Source: a bacterium (GTDB lineage Bacteria > Patescibacteriota > Saccharimonadia > Saccharimonadales > UBA4665). Taken from it: a stretch of 5,011 bases of DNA. Position 1 is the stretch's first letter. Every line of letters starts with the position of its first letter. The stretch is from positions 1-5,011 of the forward strand of contig JAJYKI010000060.1 of the NCBI GenBank assembly GCA_021788675.1, read 5' to 3'. Position numbers and translations under genes: made by a program. Below the pieces are notes generated by a model. That model ran no database searches and was not told the origin of the DNA. It was given only the letters and a program-made list of their open reading frames with translations. Shown here in pieces: positions 1 through 4,600 of this stretch.

Positions 1-1
1 G

Positions 2-214
2 GATGCCAAGTCAAGGCTGCAGGAAATCGTACAAAGCGAGGAAGGCATAACCCCAGTCTACAAGGTAATCAGTGAAGAAGGCCCGGACCACGATAAGCTG
101 TTTATGGTCGGAGTGTACGTTGAAGGCCGTCTGCTCGGTAAGGGTAGCGGGCCCAGTAAACAAGCCGGCCAACAAAAGGCCGCTGAAGCCGCTCTTTCAA
201 GCTACGATAAATAA
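2..214 (+). CDS. rnc: Ribonuclease III, C-terminal dsRNA-binding domain (5' partial)
   Basis: The frame is open from the window edge and ends with TAA, giving the last 70 residues of a protein whose start lies upstream. These residues form one double-stranded RNA-binding domain. It opens with DAKSRLQEIVQ (helix 1), continues through a beta sheet with FMVGVYVEGRLLGKGSG, and closes with SKQAGQQKAAEAAL, the Lys/Ala-rich helix that contacts the RNA backbone. This is the usual C-terminus of bacterial RNase III, which cleaves double-stranded RNA in rRNA precursors and mRNA hairpins. The catalytic domain is outside the window, so activity cannot be judged. Placement before rpsP and trmD fits a translation/RNA-processing neighbourhood. 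Another dsRBD protein is possible but much less likely. Confidence 0.9.
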   Translation, partial: DAKSRLQEIVQSEEGITPVYKVISEEGPDHDKLFMVGVYVEGRLLGKGSGPSKQAGQQKAAEAALSSYDK

Positions 215-241
215 TTTTCACTTTTCAACCTAAAGTCGGAG

Positions 242-270
242 TTGACTACAGGGGCGCTAATCTGTAAAAT
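242..270 (+). promoter_or_regulatory. Sigma70-type promoter for the rpsP operon
   Basis: A -35 element TTGACT (242-247) is followed after exactly 17 bases by a -10 element TAAAAT (265-270). Each is one mismatch from consensus. It lies in the 129-base gap between rnc and rpsP. Transcription would start near 277, giving rpsP a leader of about 65 bases. It is the best-matching promoter in the window and probably drives rpsP, khpA and trmD. Confidence 0.7.
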
Positions 271-297
271 AATATACCATTGCCAATACTAAATTAA

Positions 298-323
298 GGC
301 CGTATTTAAATAAGTGAACGGCC
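298..323 (+). repeat. Inverted repeat (possible hairpin) in the rpsP leader
   Basis: GGCCGT (298-303) pairs perfectly with ACGGCC (318-323) around a 14-base AT-rich loop. It falls inside the predicted rpsP leader and ends 11 bases before the Shine-Dalgarno sequence. No T-run follows, so it is not an intrinsic terminator. It could influence translation or mRNA stability, but a 6-bp stem may also be chance. Confidence 0.35.
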
Positions 324-343
324 AGGGATGAATAAGGAATAAA

Positions 344-763
344 ATGTTAGCTATCCGCCTGCAGCGTACTGGACGAAAAGGACATGCCATGTTTCGCATG
401 GTGGTTCAGGATGCGCGACGCACTCCAACCAGCGGCAAAGTCGTAACCTATCTCGGTAGTTACGATCCGCATACCAAAACAGCTGCAATTGACCACGAAA
501 AGGCAAGTTATTATCTGGAGCGCGGGGCGCAACCGTCTCCACGGGCTATTACATTATTGAAAGCCGAAAAAATTAAGATGCCGGCTTGGGTGGCTGAAGC
601 CAGCCCGAAGCAGCGGGCGGTAAGAAATCCGGATAAGCGTCGTTCGACTGCGCCTAAGACTGAGGAGCCAAAGCCGGAACCGGCACAAGAAACGCCTGCC
701 AGTGAAACTGTCAGTGAACCTGCAGCCGAAGCTCCAGTCGAAGCTCCAGTCGAAGAAGCCTGA
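344..763 (+). CDS. rpsP: 30S ribosomal protein S16 with disordered C-terminal tail
   Basis: S16 is a primary-to-secondary binding protein that stabilises the 5' domain of 16S rRNA during 30S assembly. Residues 1-83 are the conserved domain: MLAIRLQRTGRKGHA at the start, FRMVVQDAR, then LGSYDPHTK (38-45) and GAQPSPRA (61-68). The ATG at 344 is preceded by AAGGA (334-338) five bases upstream, and the protein begins exactly where S16 proteins begin. Residues from about 88 to 139 form a tail that is first basic (KQRAVRNPDKRR), then rich in Pro, Glu and Ala, ending in a tandem repeat. Typical S16 is about 80-90 residues, so roughly 50 residues are extra. Long low-complexity S16 tails occur in several phyla, and this one is probably disordered and surface-exposed. 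It is the first gene of a probable operon with khpA and trmD. The stop is TGA. Confidence 0.96.
   Translation: MLAIRLQRTGRKGHAMFRMVVQDARRTPTSGKVVTYLGSYDPHTKTAAIDHEKASYYLERGAQPSPRAITLLKAEKIKMPAWVAEASPKQRAVRNPDKRRSTAPKTEEPKPEPAQETPASETVSEPAAEAPVEAPVEEA
728..751 (+). repeat. Tandem 12-bp repeat in the rpsP tail
   Basis: Two perfect copies of GAAGCTCCAGTC lie head to tail at 728-739 and 740-751, followed by a partial GAAG. They encode the repeated Glu-Ala-Pro-Val near the S16 C-terminus. The identity of the copies at DNA level suggests recent duplication by slippage, so tail length may vary between strains. Confidence 0.8.
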
Positions 764-772
764 GCGTTTTAG

Positions 773-781
773 TGGTATACT
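773..781 (+). promoter_or_regulatory. Possible extended -10 promoter before khpA
   Basis: TGGTATACT (773-781) matches an extended -10 element (TGn followed by TATACT) in the 54-base gap between rpsP and khpA. No recognisable -35 lies 17 bases upstream. It would start transcription near 788, giving khpA a leader of about 30 bases. This may be an internal promoter of the operon, or chance. Confidence 0.3.
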
Positions 782-817
782 GGTCTTATTGTATCTAATC
801 AGGGAGGAAATTCTGTC

Positions 818-1258
818 ATGAGTAGTATCGACCAACAATTTGTTGAGTTTGTAGTTAAGTCATTAGTCTCTAAGCCCGACGAGGTTAAGATTGAGCGCCG
901 CATTGATGAGAAAGGCGTTTTGCTGGAATTAACCGTCGATCCGGAAGACTTAGGCCGCGTTATAGGCAAAAGAGGCGCTACGGCACAAAGTCTCAGGACT
1001 CTACTAAGGGCTTTGGGAACTAAAAATGATGCGCGCTATAACCTGAAAATCGTAGACAACGGCCTTGATGCGGATCGTAAGCCGCGTCAAGAGCATGCAT
1101 ACTCGGAGAATGATTCTAAGACCGAACAAAGCCACCGGGCCATAAACGAGGATACTGAGGTCGAAACTGTTTTGAAAGAAGACAAGGCACAAGCCGAGGA
1201 CGATCGTTATTCCAAGACCCGCCGCGAACTGGAAGATCTCGACGACCTGGATATATAG
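818..1258 (+). CDS. khpA: KhpA-type KH-domain RNA-binding protein with charged C-terminal extension
   Basis: Residues 1-80 form a single KH domain of the small bacterial type formerly called YlqC. The N-terminal helix holds FVEFVVKSLVSKPDEV, a beta strand carries VLLELTV, and the RNA-binding GxxG loop is GKRG at 50-53 within RVIGKRGATAQSLRTLL. In Firmicutes KhpA pairs with KhpB (Jag/EloR) as an RNA chaperone that affects cell division and elongation. Its position between rpsP and trmD is the family's classic place. The start at 818 has a strong AGGGAGG (801-807) ten bases upstream. Typical KhpA is about 75-85 residues, whereas this protein has 146. The added residues, about 81-146, are rich in Glu, Asp, Lys and Arg and look disordered. 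Their role is unknown. The stop is TAG. Confidence 0.88.
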   Translation: MSSIDQQFVEFVVKSLVSKPDEVKIERRIDEKGVLLELTVDPEDLGRVIGKRGATAQSLRTLLRALGTKNDARYNLKIVDNGLDADRKPRQEHAYSENDSKTEQSHRAINEDTEVETVLKEDKAQAEDDRYSKTRRELEDLDDLDI

Positions 1259-1273
1259 AATCGTTCGCTAATC

Positions 1274-1933
1274 ATGTTAATCCAGCTTATCAGTCTCTTC
1301 CCGGAGGTTTTTCCCGGTGTTTTTAATAGCAGCATGCTTTTCAAAGCACAGGACGTTAAAGCGGTTGAATTTAAGTATATAAACCTGCGTGATTACGGCA
1401 AGGGCCCGCGTCAGCAAGTTGACGACACGCCTTATGGAGGCGGCGACGGCATGCTATTAATGGTCGATCCGCTGGTAAGAGCGATTGAAGACGCCAAAAA
1501 AACCGATCCTAAAGCCCTGGTAATATTGCCGACCCCGCGCGGCTCAAGCTATAAACAGTCGGATGCTAAATCACTAGCTGCCGAAGGCAACGGCCTGATT
1601 ATTATTTGTCCACGCTACGAGGGGTATGACGAAAGGGTTACCAATTGGGTCGACCGGCAGTACTCAATCGGTAATTACGTTTTAACCGGCGGAGAAATTC
1701 CGGCCATGGTTATGGTTGACTCTATCGTCAGGTTGTTGCCCGGCGTTTTAGGCGGCGAAACCTCAGCAGCCATCGAGTCCTTTCAGGACGACGATAAAAC
1801 CATAGAATATCCTCAATATACCAGGCCGGAATCGTTTCGCGGACTTGATGTACCAGAGGTACTTTTAAGTGGCCATCACGCTCAAATTGAAGCCTGGCGT
1901 TCTTCCAAGCGACGAATAAAAAACAAGACTTAG
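1274..1933 (+). CDS. trmD: tRNA (guanine-N1)-methyltransferase, C-terminally short
   Basis: TrmD uses S-adenosylmethionine to make m1G at position 37 of tRNAs with a G36G37 sequence, which prevents +1 frameshifting. The 219 residues carry the SPOUT trefoil-knot fold. Visible landmarks are ISLFPEVF (6-13), VDDTPYGGGDGM (49-60), LPTPRG (85-90), PRYEGYDERV (113-122), SIGNYVLTGGE (131-141) and YTRPESFRG (182-190), then LLSGHH. Compared with E. coli TrmD as I remember it, Arg154 is kept (R153 here) but catalytic Asp169 aligns with Glu168, in IESF instead of EDSF. The CGRYEG glycine is Pro113. The protein ends about 10 residues after LLSGHH, so most of the usual C-terminal helical domain (E. coli has about 255 residues) is missing. 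The gene starts 15 bases after khpA with no clear Shine-Dalgarno, suggesting translational coupling. Its stop interlocks with that of the convergent WhiB-like gene. Identity is certain; activity is likely but unproven. Confidence 0.95.
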   Translation: MLIQLISLFPEVFPGVFNSSMLFKAQDVKAVEFKYINLRDYGKGPRQQVDDTPYGGGDGMLLMVDPLVRAIEDAKKTDPKALVILPTPRGSSYKQSDAKSLAAEGNGLIIICPRYEGYDERVTNWVDRQYSIGNYVLTGGEIPAMVMVDSIVRLLPGVLGGETSAAIESFQDDDKTIEYPQYTRPESFRGLDVPEVLLSGHHAQIEAWRSSKRRIKNKT

Positions 1934-2340
1934 GCGTTAACTTGGTCAGGAGCGGTTTGGTTGCCTCGCGCAGCGCTATTAAGATCCGGTACCAGTTTTA
2001 GGATATTTATAAGGGACACATCTTTCCCGCTACGTGTAAGTCGATTTCTAAGCTTTGTCCGTTCAGATTTATTCATGCCTCCCCAGATGCCGTGTCGCTC
2101 TTCATTAATGACAGCATCAGTTAAGCATAAATAGATAAGATCGCAGGAGGCACATATTCCTTTAGCTTTGGCTTCGCTTGAACTGACAGGCGAACCTTTT
2201 TTTTCTCTTGTTATATCCGGCTGGAAAAATAGCTCAGTTTGTTCGTTGCATGGAGCCGGCTCGGGATATTCTTCACGCCACTGGCCCACTAAATTACTTT
2301 TAGGCTTATAAATCTCCATCTGGTCAGGGTTAATACTCAT
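1930..2340 (-). CDS. wbl: WhiB-family iron-sulfur transcriptional regulator
   Basis: The 136-residue product has all hallmarks of the WhiB (Wbl) family. Four cysteines sit as C31, C63, C66 and C72 (Cx31-CxxC-x5-C), expected to hold a [4Fe-4S] cluster. LFF follows the first cysteine (37-39), GIWGGM is at 84-89, and SERTKLRNRL is the basic helix behind it. In Actinobacteria, Wbl proteins sense oxygen, NO or redox state and act on promoters by binding region 4 of the primary sigma factor. I chose the ATG at 2340. An in-frame TTG at 2373 would add 11 residues unlike the family, and neither start has a clear Shine-Dalgarno. The residues after about 105 are not recognisable. The gene is divergent from sodN with closely shared promoters, so control of sodN is the obvious guess. 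The family is classically limited to Actinobacteria and their phages, so in a CPR-like genome it suggests transfer. An A8 run lies between C31 and C63. Confidence 0.9.
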   Translation of the reverse strand: MSINPDQMEIYKPKSNLVGQWREEYPEPAPCNEQTELFFQPDITREKKGSPVSSSEAKAKGICASCDLIYLCLTDAVINEERHGIWGGMNKSERTKLRNRLTRSGKDVSLINILKLVPDLNSAARGNQTAPDQVNA

Positions 2341-2365
2341 TCTAAAATCTATACTAACACGGCTA

Positions 2366-2398
2366 TAGGCCAATATTGTATATTTCTAGGCTATAATT
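2366..2398. repeat. Imperfect direct repeats between whiB-like gene and sodN (candidate operator)
   Basis: TAGGCCAATATT (2366-2377) and TAGGCTATAATT (2387-2398) match at 9 of 12 positions and start 21 bp apart, two helical turns. The left copy sits where a -35 for sodN would be and the right copy spans its -10. A further GGCTATA pair occurs at 2361-2367 and 2389-2395. Same-face spacing fits a regulator binding two sites, but AT-rich promoter DNA yields such matches by chance. Confidence 0.35.
2392..2397 (+). promoter_or_regulatory. -10 element for sodN
   Basis: This is a perfect TATAAT, 40 bases before the sodN ATG; transcription would begin near 2404. The hexamer 17 bases upstream (GCCAAT, 2369-2374) does not resemble TTGACA, and the TG of an extended -10 is absent. 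A consensus -10 with no -35 suggests a promoter that needs an activator. Confidence 0.5.
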
Positions 2399-2401
2399 AT
2401 A
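2396..2401 (-). promoter_or_regulatory. -10 element for the WhiB-like gene
   Basis: TATAAT on the - strand shares two base pairs with the sodN -10, so together they form the perfect 10-bp palindrome TATAATTATA (2392-2401). Transcription would start near 2389, leaving about 49 bases before the ATG at 2340. No good -35 is seen near 2419-2424. The two polymerases could not bind at the same time. Confidence 0.45.
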
Positions 2402-2423
2402 AGAGCCAAGTAGTTTTAAAATT

Positions 2424-2429
2424 GGAGGG
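2424..2429 (+). promoter_or_regulatory. Ribosome binding site fixing the sodN start
   Basis: GGAGGG lies seven bases before the ATG at 2437, an ideal spacing. It overlaps an in-frame TTG at 2422, which therefore cannot be the start. This settles the NiSOD leader peptide at 11 residues. Confidence 0.85.
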
Positions 2430-2436
2430 AAACAAT

Positions 2437-2820
2437 ATGAAGCTGTTCAGAATTAAACCGGTTTATGCCCACTGTGATTTACCTTGCGGAGTTTATGATC
2501 CTGCCCAGGCCAGTATAGAGGCACAGGCGGTTTATGAGATTCAGAACAAATACGCCGGCTTGGATGAGCATGACAAAAGCCGAGCCATTATTATTAAAGA
2601 GCAACGCGCGGAACTGGTTAAATATCATCTGATGGTCTTATGGGCGGACTATTTCAAGCCTGAGCATCTCGAGAAGTTTCCTGATCTTCATGATAAGTTC
2701 TGGAAAGCGATTAAACAGGCCAGTCAATGTAAGCGGCACATGGATCCCGCTGAAGGCAAAAAGCTAATCGACATGGTAAAAGACATTGCGGAGATATTCT
2801 GGGAGACCAAAAAAGCCTAA
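2437..2820 (+). CDS. sodN: Nickel superoxide dismutase precursor
   Basis: NiSOD converts superoxide to oxygen and hydrogen peroxide using one nickel ion per subunit, normally as a cytoplasmic homohexamer of four-helix bundles. The 127-residue product carries the Ni-hook HCDLPCGVY at 12-20. After removal of the 11-residue leader, His12 becomes His1 (amine and imidazole ligands), Cys13 and Cys17 become the thiolate ligands Cys2 and Cys6, and Tyr20 becomes the active-site Tyr9. All are intact. The mature part would be 116 residues against 117 in Streptomyces, and the match to Streptomyces SodN as I recall it is striking, including DPAQA after the hook, IKEQRAEL (53-60), DYFKPEH (71-77) and the terminal IFWETKKA. 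The leader MKLFRIKPVYA has no Sec or Tat signal. Cys98 is an extra cysteine, outside the hook. sodX follows after four bases, the usual pairing, but is interrupted here. The likely regulator is the divergent WhiB-like protein, since no Nur-type gene is seen. Confidence 0.95.
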   Translation: MKLFRIKPVYAHCDLPCGVYDPAQASIEAQAVYEIQNKYAGLDEHDKSRAIIIKEQRAELVKYHLMVLWADYFKPEHLEKFPDLHDKFWKAIKQASQCKRHMDPAEGKKLIDMVKDIAEIFWETKKA

Positions 2821-2824
2821 GTTA

Positions 2825-3124
2825 ATGCTGCGTCGTATTCAAGGCGATAGCATGCTCCCGACTTTGCAGCCGGGCAGGTTAGTGATTGCAACATCGTGAT
2901 TTCATGAGATCATACCCGGCAAGATATATATCTTCAGCCACGACGGACTTGAAAAAATTAAACGTGCCGCCAGGGTAGATGAGACCAGGGTGTATTTTTT
3001 GGGGGACAATTTAGCTGACAGTACGGATAGCCGTCATTTCGGTTGGGTAAGCCGGGATCAGGTTAAAGCTAAGCTTCTATGTGCCGGAAACGGATGGCGC
3101 CGAAAACAAGCAGTACGACAATAG
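2825..3124 (+). pseudogene. sodX: NiSOD maturation protease SodX, interrupted by in-frame TGA
   Basis: SodX is a small S24/S26 signal-peptidase-like protease that removes the NiSOD leader so that His1 can bind nickel. The frame starts with ATG four bases after sodN and reads GDSMLPTLQPG, with nucleophile Ser9. It stops at TGA (2897-2899, codon 25). In the same frame it continues with FHEIIPGKIYIF, then EKIKRA with the expected general-base Lys46, and LGDN and STDSRHFGWV (66-75), the conserved C-terminal box. It ends at TAG after 99 sense/TGA codons, normal for the family. One base change from CGA, GGA, AGA or TGG would explain the break; no frameshift is needed. No in-frame ATG lies between the TGA and Lys46. 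The last 56 bases overlap the convergent ABC permease gene. Alternatives are an assembly or read error, or readthrough. Another protease would be needed if sodX is truly dead. Confidence 0.85.
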
Positions 3125-3815
3125 TTAGACTCAGGGCAATAACGTCATGCAGAAGGCCGAATTTGGTCGTTCCGACGACCGCCCAGCGCATAGCATCGAC
3201 CGTGTAGGATATTGGATTTACCTCAGCTATGATTCTTAGCCAGGTCGGGACATGATCTAAGGGGTAGAGTGCGCCGCTTAAGAAGTAGAGCGGGAAGACC
3301 AGAAACTGGTTGATAGCCTGAAAGCCCTGCATGTCTTCTACGAATGAGCCAATGCCTGAACTAAAGCTGGCAATCGCAACCGCCAGCGCGATCATAAACA
3401 AAAGCGCGATCGGTAGTCTTAGCCAGTCGTGCGGTCTAAATCCCAATGCTAACGAAATAACGAATACTAATAGTCCTTGTATCACGGCCGTCGTGGCGCC
3501 GCCCAATGCACCGCCAATCATGATTTTAAACCGGCTGACCGGTGCAACCAACGTCTCTTTTAAGAAGCCGAATTGGCGGTCAAATACTATCATGGCGCCG
3601 TAAAACATAGCTGAGAACAAAACCGTTTGCGCCATAATGCCAGGCACCAGAAATTCCAGGTAGTTACCTTGCCCGGCGGCTTTATATACCGAACCGAGTC
3701 CATAGCCCAAGGCTAACAAAAAAAGCAATGGTTGGCCGATGGCACCGACAATTCTCGATTTACTGCGCACGTAGCGCTTAATTTGTCTAAGCCATAATAT
3801 GTAGATAACTTTCAT
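3069..3815 (-). CDS. ABC-2 type transporter permease (DrrB-like)
   Basis: This is the membrane subunit of an ABC exporter of the daunorubicin-resistance (DrrB)/NodJ type, working as a dimer with the ATPase encoded just upstream. The 248 residues predict six transmembrane segments at about 23-43, 57-77, 103-123, 133-153, 168-188 and 222-242. The ABC-2 signature lies in the fifth segment and after it: LVFPLYFLSGALYPLD (172-187), then NPISYTVDAMR (200-210). The cytoplasmic loop with GFLKETLVAPVSR (83-95) is also typical. The ATG shares four bases (ATGA) with the ATPase stop, and GAGGAA (3827-3822) sits six bases upstream. The substrate cannot be read from sequence; such pairs export antibiotics, lipids or polysaccharides. 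The stop is TAG, and the 3' end overlaps the sodX frame by 56 bases. Confidence 0.92.
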   Translation of the reverse strand: MKVIYILWLRQIKRYVRSKSRIVGAIGQPLLFLLALGYGLGSVYKAAGQGNYLEFLVPGIMAQTVLFSAMFYGAMIVFDRQFGFLKETLVAPVSRFKIMIGGALGGATTAVIQGLLVFVISLALGFRPHDWLRLPIALLFMIALAVAIASFSSGIGSFVEDMQGFQAINQFLVFPLYFLSGALYPLDHVPTWLRIIAEVNPISYTVDAMRWAVVGTTKFGLLHDVIALSLTIVVLLVFGAIRFRHIEA

Positions 3816-4600
3816 CGCATGTTCCTCGCCCTGACTCTTGATCGCCAGGCTTCATGCGGATCGACCGCTTCATCCCTTAAATCCTTGCCGGTTAGCTTTA
3901 AATAGGCTTGTTCGAGCGTCTTGGTGTGGGTTAGGGTTTTAAGTTTGTCGGCCGTATCTATGGCTATGAGCTTGCCATGGTCAATGATAGCAATACGACT
4001 GGCGTTAGCTTCGGCTTCTTCCAAGTAGTGGGTGGTGAATAAGATAGTCATTTCTTTTTCTTTGGCGAGATTGCTGACATAATTCCAGAGCAAGTTTCGG
4101 GTTTGCGTGTCCAGGCCAAGCGTGGGCTCATCTAGAAATAGCACTACCGGGTGGTGCAATAGGCCCCGGGCAATTTCAAGGCGTCGTTTCATGCCGCCGG
4201 AAAATGTTTTTACCAGACTGTTACGGCGCTCCCACAATTCAACTAACGTCAGTAATTCCTGGATTCGATGCTTTATCTCCCTAGACGGCACTTTATACAT
4301 CACGGCATGCAACTGCATGTTTTCGTAAGCTGTCAGGTCGTTGTCTAAAGTCGGGTCTTGGAAGACGATACCGAAACTCTTGCGGGTCGCGTCCTGATTT
4401 TTCGTAACACTGTGGCCATTAAGCGTTAAATTACCCGATGTCGGTTTAAGTAGGGTGGTGAGCATTTTAATGGTGGTGGATTTACCGGCTCCGTTAGGTC
4501 CGAGCAAAGCAAACATCTCGCCCTGCTTAACGCTGAAGCTAATATCGTTTACGGCTGTAAAATTGCCGAATTTTTTGCTCAGGTGTTCGACTTCTATCAT
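3812..4600 (-). CDS. ABC transporter ATP-binding protein (DrrA-like)
   Basis: This is the ATPase subunit that powers the adjacent ABC-2 permease at the cytoplasmic face of the membrane. In its 262 residues the nucleotide-binding domain is complete. Walker A is GPNGAGKST (34-42), the Q-loop is Gln81 in VFQDPTLD, the signature is FSGGMKRR (133-140, a common LSGGQ variant in this subfamily), Walker B is VLFLDEP (153-159), the D-loop is GLD (162-164) and the switch is His191 in TTHYLEEAE. The region after about 225 (TLEQAYLKLTGKDLRDE) is the short DrrA-type C-terminal piece. It is joined by ATGA overlaps to the MFS gene upstream and the permease downstream. It has no clear Shine-Dalgarno of its own, so its translation probably depends on the upstream gene. 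The function as a drug exporter is inferred from family and neighbours. Confidence 0.95.
   Translation of the reverse strand: MIEVEHLSKKFGNFTAVNDISFSVKQGEMFALLGPNGAGKSTTIKMLTTLLKPTSGNLTLNGHSVTKNQDATRKSFGIVFQDPTLDNDLTAYENMQLHAVMYKVPSREIKHRIQELLTLVELWERRNSLVKTFSGGMKRRLEIARGLLHHPVVLFLDEPTLGLDTQTRNLLWNYVSNLAKEKEMTILFTTHYLEEAEANASRIAIIDHGKLIAIDTADKLKTLTHTKTLEQAYLKLTGKDLRDEAVDPHEAWRSRVRARNMR

Noticed and set aside
298..323. Intrinsic terminator after rnc
   Set aside because: The stem is only 6 bp with a 14-base loop, and no T-run follows; it also lies downstream of the likely rpsP promoter.
554..838. Open frame of 94 codons on the - strand across rpsP and the khpA start
   Set aside because: It is antisense to conserved S16 codons, has biased composition (Arg, Phe, Ser) mirroring the Glu/Pro tail, and has no family resemblance.
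2341..2373. TTG at 2373 as the start of the WhiB-like gene
   Set aside because: It would add 11 residues with no family resemblance and has no Shine-Dalgarno; ATG at 2340 is preferred, although it too lacks a good site.
2422..2436. TTG at 2422 as the sodN start
   Set aside because: It overlaps the GGAGGG ribosome binding site of the ATG at 2437, so it must be untranslated.
2897..2899. TGA read as glycine or tryptophan (alternative genetic code as in Gracilibacteria/SR1)
   Set aside because: The ATPase and MFS genes both end in TGA within ATGA overlaps with the next gene's start, and the protein families end naturally there. TGA is therefore a stop in this genome. The rpsP TGA is not decisive, because a TAG follows two codons later.
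2897..2912. Selenocysteine insertion at the sodX TGA
   Set aside because: The family has no conserved Cys or Sec at this position, and only a short imperfect palindrome surrounds the TGA, not a convincing SECIS stem-loop.
3331..3603. Open frame of 90 codons on the + strand inside the permease gene
   Set aside because: It lies opposite a clear ABC-2 permease, lacks domain features and looks like the antisense shadow of that gene.
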